NCBI GenBank assembly: GCA_031285245.1
Contig: JAITWN010000082.1
Location: 1 to 27,596, forward strand
Reading direction: 5' to 3'
DNA length: 27,596 nt
From: Chromatiales bacterium
GTDB taxonomy: Bacteria; Pseudomonadota; Gammaproteobacteria; SZUA-140
This document shows, piece after piece, positions 8,285 to 16,951 of this stretch. A model generated the notes under the pieces. It was not told where the DNA came from. It searched no databases and saw only the letters and a program-made list of their open reading frames with translations. Position 1 is the first letter of the stretch; every line of letters begins with the position of its first letter. A program made the translations under genes and the position numbers.

Positions 8285-9001
8285 ATGCAACCCACGCTGC
8301 GCCACATCGTTGTCACCGCTGCGCTACTCACGCTGTTTTCCGTCGTCGGCACCTGGAGCATCGCGCTGCTCGATGACAACACCCACGACATCATCGCCGA
8401 GAACAAGCGCAAGGAGCTGCTGCGCACGCTGAGTGAACTGGTCCCCGCCTCGCTCTACGACAACGACCCGGTGGAATCAGCGATCATGGTGCGCGATCGC
8501 CCGCTGCTCGGCAGTTACCATGACGTGGCGGTATATCGCGCAACGCGCGACGATAAACCGGTTGCAATCATGATGACCCCGATCGCGCCCGACGGTTACA
8601 GCGGCAACATCGGCCTGCTGGTCGCCATCGATACCCAGACTGACTCCCTGCTCGGCGTGCGGGTACTGTGGCATAAGGAAACCCCCGGCCTTGGCGACTG
8701 GATCGAAACCGAGAAATCTGACTGGGTGCTGAACTTCACCGGTCGCTCGCTCGGCAATCCCGATGAACTCGGCTGGCATGTGCGAAAAGATGGCGGTATC
8801 TTCGACCAAGTCACCGGCGCCACCATTACGCCACGGGCGATAGTCAAAGCGGTCTACAACACCCTGAGGTACTATCAGCAGCATAAAGCCGAGCTGCTCG
8901 ATATGGCGCCAGAATCCAGTAATGATGAGTCTGCAGCGGTCGACGATACCGCAGCAGTCGATCCCAAGGATTCCGGCGAATCCAACGCAACAGAGGAATA
9001 A
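8285..9001 (+). CDS. rsxG: Electron transport complex subunit RsxG/RnfG
   Basis: The periplasm-facing flavoprotein subunit of Rsx/Rnf. One N-terminal membrane helix (about 8-29) precedes an FMN-binding domain. The covalent flavin attachment motif TGAT ends at T180, within the QVTGATIT segment, and the conserved ETPGLG is at 132-137. An acidic low-complexity tail of about 30 residues (rich in Asp, Glu, Ser and Ala) ends the 238-residue protein, beyond the family core. It starts four bases after rsxD and stops three bases before the rsxE ATG. Confidence 0.95.
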   Translation: MQPTLRHIVVTAALLTLFSVVGTWSIALLDDNTHDIIAENKRKELLRTLSELVPASLYDNDPVESAIMVRDRPLLGSYHDVAVYRATRDDKPVAIMMTPIAPDGYSGNIGLLVAIDTQTDSLLGVRVLWHKETPGLGDWIETEKSDWVLNFTGRSLGNPDELGWHVRKDGGIFDQVTGATITPRAIVKAVYNTLRYYQQHKAELLDMAPESSNDESAAVDDTAAVDPKDSGESNATEE

Positions 9002-9004
9002 GGC

Positions 9005-9706
9005 ATGAGTCAGGTCAGTTACACCGCGCTTACGCGCGAAGGATTGTGGACCAACAATCCAGCGCTGGTACAGGTGCTCGGCCTATGCCCGCTGATGGCC
9101 GTCACCAACACCGCCGTCAGCGGTTTGGGCCTGGGCCTTGCGACCGCCACCGTGATCATGCTCACCAACGGTATCATCTCAGCGATACGCAGCCATACCC
9201 GCCCCGAAATCCGCGTGCCCGCGTTCATGATGGTGATTGCCTGCGTGGTTACCGGCATCGAGCTCGCCATGAACGCGTGGCTGCACGAGCTCTATCAAGT
9301 GCTCGGCATCTTCATCGCCCTCATCTCTACCAACTGCACGGTGCTTGCGCGCGGCGAAGCCTTCGCCTCGAAGAATAAAGTGCTGCCCTCGATGTACGAC
9401 GGCTTCATCATGGGCATGGGCCTGACGCTGGTGCTGATCACGCTCGGCAGCATGCGCGAACTGCTCGGCACGGGCACGCTGTTCGCCAACGCCAATCTGC
9501 TGTTCGGCGAAGCCGGACGCGCGCTCACCATCAAGGTAATCGATGACTATCGCGGCTTCCTGGTAGCGATCCTGCCGCCCGGTGGCTTCCTCGGTCTTGG
9601 CCTCCTGATCGCGCTCAAGAACGTCATCAACACGCGCCGTCAGCGCAAAGCCCAAGCGGTGAAGACTCCCTCCCCTGCGGCAGTGCCCGAGCTAACACCG
9701 GCTTAA
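9005..9706 (+). CDS. rsxE: Electron transport complex subunit RsxE/RnfE
   Basis: An integral membrane subunit paralogous to RsxA, packing against it in inverted topology. The conserved cysteines C28 (GLCPLM) and C111 (STNCTVL) match those of RsxA and would complete the shared intramembrane Fe-S site. The 233-residue protein has about six membrane segments and a short basic, Pro/Ala-rich C-terminus. The start ATG 9005 comes three bases after rsxG. The next gene, nth, follows after 27 bp, as in enteric bacteria. Confidence 0.95.
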   Translation: MSQVSYTALTREGLWTNNPALVQVLGLCPLMAVTNTAVSGLGLGLATATVIMLTNGIISAIRSHTRPEIRVPAFMMVIACVVTGIELAMNAWLHELYQVLGIFIALISTNCTVLARGEAFASKNKVLPSMYDGFIMGMGLTLVLITLGSMRELLGTGTLFANANLLFGEAGRALTIKVIDDYRGFLVAILPPGGFLGLGLLIALKNVINTRRQRKAQAVKTPSPAAVPELTPA

Positions 9707-9733
9707 AACACAGCAGGCACGCAAAGAGCGGAT

Positions 9734-10462
9734 ATGAATGCGGCCAAGCGTCGCGCCATTTTTGCGCGCCTGCACGATCTCGATCCTGAACCCAAAGGCG
9801 AGCTCAACTACAACTCGTCGTTTCAGTTGCTGATCGCCGTCATTCTCTCCGCGCAGGCCACCGACAAAAGCGTAAACAAAGCCACCGCGCCGCTCTTCGC
9901 TATCGCGCCGGACGCCCTCGCCATGCGCAAGCTCGGTGAAGAAGGTCTCGCGCATTACATCCGCTCGATCGGCCTTTACCGCAGCAAGGCACGCAACGTC
10001 ATTGCCACCTGCCAGCAATTGATCGAACACTACGACGGCAACGTGCCACGCGACCGCGCAGCGCTCGAAGCACTACCCGGCGTAGGACGCAAGACCGCCA
10101 ACGTCGTCCTCAACATCGCCTTCGGCGAACCGGTGATCGCCGTCGATACCCACGTCTTTCGCATCTCCAACCGCACCGGCATCGCGCCCGGACGCAATGT
10201 GAAAGAAGTGGAAGAACATCTGGCGAAAGTCGTACCGCAAGAATTCATGCTGCACGCGCATCACTGGCTGATTCTGCACGGCCGTTACGTCTGCCTGGCG
10301 CGCCGCCCACGCTGCCCTGACTGCGCCATCGCAGATCTCTGCGAATACGAACACAAAACGCCCGTCGCCGAAAACACCGCTGCGGCAACACCCATCGCGC
10401 CTATCACCAAAAAACGCGCCACCAGCAACAAAGCAGGCAAACATGCTGTTCGGACAAGATAG
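9734..10462 (+). CDS. nth: Endonuclease III (Fe-S DNA glycosylase/AP lyase)
   Basis: A bifunctional base-excision repair enzyme that removes oxidised pyrimidines and cleaves the abasic site. The helix-hairpin-helix LPGVGRKTANVVL carries the catalytic lysine K120, and the catalytic aspartate is D138 in VDTHVFR. The [4Fe-4S] cysteines C187, C194, C197 and C203 have the classic C-x6-C-x2-C-x5-C spacing. All fall at the same positions as in the E. coli enzyme, which supports the start at 9734. A 39-residue Ala/Thr/Lys-rich tail after C203 makes it longer than the usual 211 residues. The last 20 bases overlap the next gene. Confidence 0.96.
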   Translation: MNAAKRRAIFARLHDLDPEPKGELNYNSSFQLLIAVILSAQATDKSVNKATAPLFAIAPDALAMRKLGEEGLAHYIRSIGLYRSKARNVIATCQQLIEHYDGNVPRDRAALEALPGVGRKTANVVLNIAFGEPVIAVDTHVFRISNRTGIAPGRNVKEVEEHLAKVVPQEFMLHAHHWLILHGRYVCLARRPRCPDCAIADLCEYEHKTPVAENTAAATPIAPITKKRATSNKAGKHAVRTR

Positions 10463-10877
10463 AGACAGCATTCGCGCCGTCTTCGTCGATGCCTGGCGCA
10501 AGCACCGCGCGCGCTTGCCTATGCAACCGCTTGAACGTTTAGTCGCTGGCGTCGTAGAGCGCCATCCTGAATATCACGCCGCACTTGAGAGTGATGAAGC
10601 GCCTCCCGATCGCGAATATCCCCCCGAACGCGGTGAGAGCAATCCTTTCCTGCACATGGGCATGCACATCGCGCTAGAAGAACAGCTCGCCGCCGGCCGC
10701 CCCGCCGGATTGACCGAAATCTACCACGCCCTCGCCACTCGCAGCGGCGACGCCCACCAAGCCGAACACCGCATGATCGAATGCCTGGGCGAAGTGCTCT
10801 GGCGCGCCCAACGCGAAGGCACCATGCCGGATGAAAGCGCTTATCTCGATTGTTTGCGCGCGCTTGTTCGGCGCTGA
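10443..10877 (+). CDS. DUF1841 family protein of unknown function
   Basis: A 144-residue protein recognised as DUF1841 from its start (LFGQDRDSIRAVF), the HPEYH segment, NPFLHMGMHIALEEQ, and the GDAHQAEHRM segment. The many conserved histidines and acidic residues could suit metal binding, but no function is known to me. It has no signal peptide or membrane helix. Its ATG lies inside the end of nth, overlapping by 20 bases in another frame, so it is probably translated from the rsx-nth message by coupling. It is followed by the palindrome GCTGAACGTTCAGC (10873-10886), which spans its stop codon. Confidence 0.88.
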   Translation: MLFGQDRDSIRAVFVDAWRKHRARLPMQPLERLVAGVVERHPEYHAALESDEAPPDREYPPERGESNPFLHMGMHIALEEQLAAGRPAGLTEIYHALATRSGDAHQAEHRMIECLGEVLWRAQREGTMPDESAYLDCLRALVRR

Positions 10878-10965
10878 ACGTTCAGCTTTATTGACCCATC
10901 TCTTCGAGCGCGCGTAATTCCACAGCCGTGATGCTCTGGCCTCATTAAAACAGGCAGTAGTGCGA

Positions 10966-11078
10966 GGACGCTGTCGGCGGGTGCCTATTCGGGACACGCT
11001 TTCGCCGACCATGGCACGCTCGAACGCCGCCATCCCTGGCGGCATACGGTCCCGAATAGGCACCCGCCGACAGCGTCC
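10966..11078 (+). repeat. Structured repeat family A, copy 2 (perfect 30-bp arms)
   Basis: Perfect 30-base inverted arms (10966-10995 and 11049-11078) enclose a 53-nt core. The core holds an inner hairpin (11021-11048) with stem GCCGCC/GGCGGC and loop ATCCCT. Core and inner arm edge match the copies at 18626-18737 and 23309-23407; the outer arm halves do not. It fills most of the 404-bp gap between the DUF1841 gene and uvrA. I see no gene in that gap, and the remaining 203 bp before uvrA show no clear promoter. Confidence 0.88.
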
Positions 11079-11281
11079 CTAAAGCGCGTGATACGTTCCA
11101 AGCAATTGATCAAATAGCGCGCGCCCTTCCCTCCGCCCCCGACTCGCCCCCATCACAACGTCACCGTGCGACGTCAGCAACAAAAGACGCCAGCCAAAAA
11201 CTCTCCGCAACCCCGCCCACGCATCACCACACGCGAGGCTGATATCCTGTCTGAATACGATTTCGAAGCGAGTCCAGCCCA

Positions 11282-14200
11282 GTGCCCAATAGATCACCCA
11301 AGCGCAAACGCGCCGCCTCCTCTCACATCCTCATTCGCGGTGCTCGCCAAAATAATCTCAAGAGCATCGATCTCGATCTGCCGCTGAATGAGCTGATCGT
11401 CGTCACCGGTGTCAGCGGATCGGGCAAATCTTCACTCGCCTTCGACACGGTGTATGCCGAAGGACAGCGGCGCTACGTCGAAACCTTCTCGCCTTACGCG
11501 CGGCAATTCCTCGAACGCATGGACAAACCGCAGGTCGATCGCATCGACGGCGTGCTCCCAGCGATCGCCATCGATCAGGTAAATCCGGTGCGCACCTCGC
11601 GCTCGACAGTCGGCACCATGACCGAACTCAACGATCACCTCAAACTGCTCTACGCACGCGGCGCGCATCTTTATTGCGGCAACTGCGGGCGCAGCATACG
11701 ACGCGACAATCCAGAATCGATCTACGCAGCACTACGTGATACAAGCGGCGACGATGACATCGCCGTGATCACCTTTCAGGTCACGGTCCCAGAGAATTTT
11801 GAACGCAGCGAAATCGAAGCCCTGCTCTCACGCCAAGGTTACACGCGCGTACAAGCGCATGAGGATGGTCGTCACCTCGATGTCGTACAGGATCGCGCAC
11901 GACTGCGCGACGACCATCGCGCGCGTCTCATCGAAGCCTTGGAAACCGCGTTTCGCCAAGGACGAGGCAAGCTCGAAGTGCAGATCGCGAACAAGAGCGG
12001 TGAAACTCGCCGCCTGCGCTACTCTGAAGCCCTGCACTGCCCTGACTGCGACATCGCCTATCAGGATCCGATACCCAATCTCTTCTCCTTCAATTCACCC
12101 GTAGGCGCATGCCCCACCTGTCGCGGCTTCGGTCGTGCCATCGGCATCGACTATGAGCTGGTGATTCCCGATGGCAGCAAGAGTCTTGCTGAAGGCGCCA
12201 TCAAACCGTGGCAGACCGCTGCCTACCGCGACTGCCAACGCGATCTCATGCGCTACGCACGCAAACGCGACGTGCCGACCGATGTGCCCTGGCGTGAACT
12301 CAGCGAAACGCATCGGCAATGGGTGCTGGAAGGCGAAGGCGATTGGGAAGATGGGGTGTGGTATGGCGCGCGCCGCTTCTTCGACTGGCTCGAAAGCAAA
12401 AGCTATAAGATGCACATCCGCGTGTTGCTGTCGCGCTATCGCAGCTACACCTGCTGCCCGACGTGTGATGGTGCGCGACTGCGACCAGAAGCGCTGCTGT
12501 GGCGGCTCGGTGATGCGACGCAATCTCATGCTGACGCCAGCACGCTACCTGGACTCAATTTTCATGAGCTCATGCTGCTGCCAATCGCGCGCTGTCGCGA
12601 CTTCATCGCCGCGCTCACCCTACCCACACCACTTGATCAAGCCGCTGAAGTATTACTCGAAGCCATTCGCGGGCGGCTCGATTATCTGGTCGAAGTCGGG
12701 CTTGGCTATCTCACGCTCGATCGTCAATCGCGCACGCTGTCGGGCGGCGAAGTGCAACGCATCAATCTCACCACTGCGCTCGGCACTTCACTAGTGAATA
12801 CATTATTCGTACTCGATGAACCGAGCATTGGTCTGCACGCGCGTGATGTCGGACGCTTGATCTCGGTGCTGCAACGGCTCAAGCGCTCAGGCAACACTTT
12901 GCTAGTGGTCGAACATGATCCGCAGATCATCCGCGCCGCCGATCGCATCGTTGAACTCGGACCAGGCCCGGGCGAAGCCGGTGGCCAATTGGTGTATTTC
13001 GGCACGCCCGCGGGTCTTGCGCGTGCGAAAAACTCGCTCACCGCACGTTATCTCTATGGAAAAACGCGCACGGTAACGATCAACGAGTATCCCGTAGATC
13101 CCAGCGCACAAACGCTGCGTATCCTTGGCGCGCGCGCCAACAACCTCAAAGATATCGACGTTGAAATTCCGCTTCAGCGCTTGGTCTGTCTCACCGGCGT
13201 CAGTGGTTCTGGCAAATCGACTTTACTGCGCGACGTCTGTTATCAGGCATTGCGCAAACTCAAAGGTCTGCCTGCGGATGCGCCCGGCGAATATCGCGCG
13301 CTGCTCGGCCATGAATTCATCGACGAAATCATGCTCGTCGATCAAGCGCCGATCGGCAAAACCACGCGCTCGAATCCGGCGAGCTACACCGGCGCACTCG
13401 ATGAAATCCGCAAGCTCTTTGCCGCTGAGCCTTTGGCGCGTGAGCGCGGCTACACACCAGGCACATTCAGCTTCAATTCCGGTGATGGCCGCTGCCCGGT
13501 ATGCGGTGGCAATGGTTTTGAACACATTGAAATGCAGTTTCTGAGCGATGTTTATCTGCGCTGCCAGACGTGTAACGGTCAACGTTATCGCCCGGAAATT
13601 CTCGAAGTAAAACTGATCCGCAATGGCGCCGCGCGCTCGATGGCCGATGTGCTTGATCTCACTGTCGCGCAAGCGGCTGCCTGGTTCGTGCAAGAACCGA
13701 AAGTACTGCGCGCGCTTGAGCCATTGCAGGCGGTGGGGCTCGATTATCTGCGCCTCGGCCAACCGGTGACGACACTCTCTGGCGGTGAAGCGCAGCGCCT
13801 CAAACTCGCCGGACATCTTGCTCGCTCAACGGGCGACAGCGCGCACATTCTGTTTCTGCTCGATGAGCCGACAACCGGTTTGCACATGGACGATGTCGCG
13901 CGACTGCTGCACGCATTGCGCGGCCTGATCGCTGCCAGGCATTCCGTCGTCGCCATCGAACACAATCTCGATTTCATCGCCGCTGCGGATTGGATCATTG
14001 ATCTCGGCCCCGAAGGTGGTGATGCCGGCGGCGAGATGGTCTGCGCTGGCACACCTGCTGAGGTCGCCGCGCATCCCAGCAGCTTTACCGGTGCGGCGCT
14101 ACGTGCAGAAGCCAATCCTGAAGCGATGCTTCCAGCACCAGTCGATGAAGCGACTGCTGATCGGCCACAGGCTTTTCATGAAGACATCCGTATCCTGCAC

Positions 14201-16789
14201 GCGCGCGAGCACAATCTCAAAAACATCGATGTTACCGTACCGCGTGGTCAGTTGACCGCCATCACTGGCGTGTCGGGTAGCGGAAAAAGCACGATCGCTT
14301 TCGACATCCTGTTCGCTGAAGGTCAGCGCCGCTATCTCGAATCGCTCAACGCTTATGCGCGCCAGTTCGCGCAACCGGCATCGCGGCCTGATGTCGATGC
14401 GGTGCTCGGCATTCCGCCGACCGTTGCCATCGAGCAGCGCAGCAGTCGTGGTGGCCACAAGAGCACGGTTGGCACGCTGACTGAGATTCACCACTTCCTG
14501 CGTCTGCTGTTCGTCAGACTTGGCGTGCAGCATTGTCCGGACTGCGATATCGCGATCGAAGCTCAAACAGCGCAGGCGATTCTGGCGCGCGTGCTGCGCG
14601 AATATCGCGGCAAACGCATACGGCTGTACGCACCGCTGGTCACTGCACGCAAAGGTTATTACACCGAGCTCGCGCGCTGGTCGGCGGCGCGCGGTTTCAG
14701 CGAACTGCGCGTGAACGGCGAACTATTGCCCACCGAACCCTGGCCGCGTCTCGATCGTTTCCGCGAACATGACATCGCGCTGCCAATCGGTGAATTTTTG
14801 GTGGAGCCGAAGCACGAAGCCGCACTGCGTAGTGCGCTCGATACCGCACTCACGTATGGCAAAGGTCTAGTGCATGTGGAACGCGTCGGCGCGCGCAGTG
14901 CAGCGGGCATGGAACGAATCTTCTCCACGCTGCGCGCCTGCCCGAGTTGTGGTCTCAGCTTCCCTGAACCCGATCCGCGCCTCTTCTCCTATAATTCCCG
15001 CCATGGCTGGTGCACCAGCTGTCATGGCACGGGTCTTCGCGGTGTAACGGATGATCTCGGCGAGGAAACGCTGGAGACTGATGAAGCTGCGCACACACAA
15101 GTCTGCCCCGCGTGCCATGGACAGCGTCTGCGGCCAGAGGCGCTGGCGGTGCGCTTTCACGGTCGCTCCATCGCCGACTACGCTGCGCTACCCGTGCAGC
15201 GCGCTGAAGCGGTCTTCACCAGTCTAAAGCTTCATGGCCGTGAAGCGCAGATCGCGCGCGACATCATCACCGAACTGCGCTCGCGCCTTTCCTTCCTCAT
15301 GCGCGTCGGCCTGCCCTATCTCGCACTCGATCGCGGCGCGCCTACGCTGTCGGGTGGTGAAGCGCAGCGCATCCGCCTCGCCGCGCAGCTCGGATCCAGT
15401 CTGCGCGGTGTGTGTTACATCCTCGATGAACCGACCATCGGCTTGCACCCGCGTGACAACCGCATGCTGCTCGATACGCTCGAAGAACTCGCCGCCCGCG
15501 ACAACACGCTGGTGGTGGTGGAACACGATGAAGACACCATTCGACGCGCTGAACACATCATCGACATCGGCCCGGGTGCTGGCGTCAATGGCGGACACGT
15601 CGTCGCCGAAGGCAATCTGCGCACGCTCATGCACAGCCGCGAATCGCTCACCGGCCGCATGCTCGCGCAGCCGCTGCGTCATCCGTTCATGCCACGCCGA
15701 CCGGTGAGCAAAGACATGCCAGACAAGCTGACCTTGCATAAAGTTACGCTCAACAATCTGCGCGGCTTTGATCTCGCGCTTCCTCTTGGTCGATTGGTTT
15801 GTTTCACTGGTGTTTCGGGCAGTGGCAAGAGCACGTTGCTGCGTCAGGTGCTGCATGAAAATCTCGCGCGCCTGCTCGCCGCGCAGCGCGGACGCAAGAA
15901 AAAGATCACGCTCACCGGCTGCGCCAGCATCGATGGCTGGCAAAACATCACGCGTCTGCTCGAAGTCGATCAAACGCCGATCGGTCTCACGCCGCGCTCC
16001 TGCCCCGCAACTTACGTTGGCTTCTGGGATGACATCCGGCGTTTGTACGCCGGCACCAGCGAAGCGCGTCTGCGTGGCTATAAACCCGGGAGATTTTCTT
16101 TCAACGTCGCTGGTGGACGCTGCGAAGCATGTGAAGGTCAGGGCGTGAAAAAAATCGCCATGAGTTTTCTACCCGATGTGCGCGTCGTGTGCGAGGTCTG
16201 CGGTGGTGCGCGTTTTTCCGCTGAGACACTGTCGGTGCATTACCGCGAGCGCAGCATCGGTGATGTGCTAGCGATGAGCGTGGATGAAGCGGTGGAATTC
16301 TTCGCGCATCACGAAGCGATTCATCGCGCGCTATGTCTGCTCCAGGATGTTGGCCTTGGCTATCTCACGCTTGGTCAGCCGAGCCCGACGCTGTCGGGTG
16401 GTGAGGCACAGCGCATCAAGCTCGTCACCGAACTCGCCCGCGTGCGTCCCGCGCTGCCGGACGGCGGATCAAAACGCGGACGCACCGCGCGCGACAACGT
16501 GCTCTACATCCTTGATGAGCCCACCGTCGGCCTACACATGGCGGATGTCGAACGCCTGATCCGCGTACTCCATCGTTTAGTCGATGCCAGCGCGAGCGTG
16601 GTTATGATCGAACACAACCTCGACCTCATCGCCGAAGCAGACTGGCTAATCGATCTCGGCCCCGAAGGCGGTGACGGCGGCGGCCGCATCGTCGCCCAAG
16701 GCACGCCAGAGAAAGTCGCTACCGCCAAGCGCTCGCACACCGGCGAGGCGCTGCAGGAGTTTTTGAGCGAGCGACGGGTAAAGGAATAA
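11282..16789 (+). CDS. uvrA: Tandem-fused excinuclease UvrA (four ATPase modules)
   Basis: The DNA damage-recognition ATPase of nucleotide excision repair. At 1835 residues it is twice the usual 940: two UvrA units in one chain, joined near residue 960. Walker A GVSGSGKS motifs begin at 43, 639, 996 and 1510. LSGGE signatures begin at 486, 832, 1356 and 1704, and each is followed by an LDEP Walker B. All four sites look intact. Zinc-type cysteine pairs are at 253/256, 277/280 and 392/395 in the first unit and at 1220/1223, 1244/1247 and 1275/1278 in the second. The span between the last two pairs is about 110 residues in unit 1 but 27 in unit 2, so the DNA-binding insertion is much reduced in unit 2. 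The RKG of the UvrB-binding region (1123-1125) occurs only in unit 2. The start is GTG 11282; no ATG precedes the conserved LIRGARQNNLK. Tandem UvrAs are known in some bacteria and usually coexist with a normal UvrA. Confidence 0.93.
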   Translation: MPNRSPKRKRAASSHILIRGARQNNLKSIDLDLPLNELIVVTGVSGSGKSSLAFDTVYAEGQRRYVETFSPYARQFLERMDKPQVDRIDGVLPAIAIDQVNPVRTSRSTVGTMTELNDHLKLLYARGAHLYCGNCGRSIRRDNPESIYAALRDTSGDDDIAVITFQVTVPENFERSEIEALLSRQGYTRVQAHEDGRHLDVVQDRARLRDDHRARLIEALETAFRQGRGKLEVQIANKSGETRRLRYSEALHCPDCDIAYQDPIPNLFSFNSPVGACPTCRGFGRAIGIDYELVIPDGSKSLAEGAIKPWQTAAYRDCQRDLMRYARKRDVPTDVPWRELSETHRQWVLEGEGDWEDGVWYGARRFFDWLESKSYKMHIRVLLSRYRSYTCCPTCDGARLRPEALLWRLGDATQSHADASTLPGLNFHELMLLPIARCRDFIAALTLPTPLDQAAEVLLEAIRGRLDYLVEVGLGYLTLDRQSRTLSGGEVQRINLTTALGTSLVNTLFVLDEPSIGLHARDVGRLISVLQRLKRSGNTLLVVEHDPQIIRAADRIVELGPGPGEAGGQLVYFGTPAGLARAKNSLTARYLYGKTRTVTINEYPVDPSAQTLRILGARANNLKDIDVEIPLQRLVCLTGVSGSGKSTLLRDVCYQALRKLKGLPADAPGEYRALLGHEFIDEIMLVDQAPIGKTTRSNPASYTGALDEIRKLFAAEPLARERGYTPGTFSFNSGDGRCPVCGGNGFEHIEMQFLSDVYLRCQTCNGQRYRPEILEVKLIRNGAARSMADVLDLTVAQAAAWFVQEPKVLRALEPLQAVGLDYLRLGQPVTTLSGGEAQRLKLAGHLARSTGDSAHILFLLDEPTTGLHMDDVARLLHALRGLIAARHSVVAIEHNLDFIAAADWIIDLGPEGGDAGGEMVCAGTPAEVAAHPSSFTGAALRAEANPEAMLPAPVDEATADRPQAFHEDIRILHAREHNLKNIDVTVPRGQLTAITGVSGSGKSTIAFDILFAEGQRRYLESLNAYARQFAQPASRPDVDAVLGIPPTVAIEQRSSRGGHKSTVGTLTEIHHFLRLLFVRLGVQHCPDCDIAIEAQTAQAILARVLREYRGKRIRLYAPLVTARKGYYTELARWSAARGFSELRVNGELLPTEPWPRLDRFREHDIALPIGEFLVEPKHEAALRSALDTALTYGKGLVHVERVGARSAAGMERIFSTLRACPSCGLSFPEPDPRLFSYNSRHGWCTSCHGTGLRGVTDDLGEETLETDEAAHTQVCPACHGQRLRPEALAVRFHGRSIADYAALPVQRAEAVFTSLKLHGREAQIARDIITELRSRLSFLMRVGLPYLALDRGAPTLSGGEAQRIRLAAQLGSSLRGVCYILDEPTIGLHPRDNRMLLDTLEELAARDNTLVVVEHDEDTIRRAEHIIDIGPGAGVNGGHVVAEGNLRTLMHSRESLTGRMLAQPLRHPFMPRRPVSKDMPDKLTLHKVTLNNLRGFDLALPLGRLVCFTGVSGSGKSTLLRQVLHENLARLLAAQRGRKKKITLTGCASIDGWQNITRLLEVDQTPIGLTPRSCPATYVGFWDDIRRLYAGTSEARLRGYKPGRFSFNVAGGRCEACEGQGVKKIAMSFLPDVRVVCEVCGGARFSAETLSVHYRERSIGDVLAMSVDEAVEFFAHHEAIHRALCLLQDVGLGYLTLGQPSPTLSGGEAQRIKLVTELARVRPALPDGGSKRGRTARDNVLYILDEPTVGLHMADVERLIRVLHRLVDASASVVMIEHNLDLIAEADWLIDLGPEGGDGGGRIVAQGTPEKVATAKRSHTGEALQEFLSERRVKE

Positions 16790-16819
16790 AGAGATTCATA
16801 TACAATGACTACAATTAGC

Positions 16820-16947
16820 TTAATTCCGCCTATTAAAAAGGATTAATCTCTATAAAGGCGGAAATCTGCTAATTAAATACAAATATTATAATTGGCAGAT
16901 TTCCGCCTTGTGTTAGAATAAGCCCTCCTATTAAGCAGAATTCAGCC
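16820..16947. promoter_or_regulatory. hipBA operator region with long inverted repeat
   Basis: AAGGCGGAAATCTGC (16855-16869) is perfectly inverted as GCAGATTTCCGCCTT (16895-16909). Pairing extends five more bases inward with one mismatch. Related sites flank it in the same orientation as the right arm: ATTCCGCCT within TTAATTCCGCCTATTAA (16820-16836), and GCAGAATTCAGCC (16935-16947, 11 of 13 matching the arm). The right arm overlaps the -35 box and spacer of the promoter at 16892-16919. This fits autorepression by HipB, which in E. coli binds several operators. The region is strikingly AT-rich compared with its surroundings. Confidence 0.6.
16892..16919 (+). promoter_or_regulatory. Sigma-70-type promoter of hipBA
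   Basis: TTGGCA (16892-16897) and TAGAAT (16914-16919) are separated by 16 bp, and each matches the consensus at five of six positions. Transcription would start near 16926, giving a leader of about 26 nt to hipB. The -35 box and spacer lie within the right arm of the inverted repeat, so a bound repressor would block polymerase. Confidence 0.6.
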
Positions 16948-16951
16948 AATT

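Noticed and set aside
10966..11078. tRNA-like cloverleaf reading of the family A element
   Set aside because: Stem lengths (30 bp outer arm), loop sequences and the lack of A- and B-box-like tRNA signals do not fit a tRNA.
11240..11275. Possible LexA (SOS) box before uvrA
   Set aside because: CTGT at about 11248 is not followed by ACAG at the required spacing, so SOS control of this uvrA is not supported from sequence.
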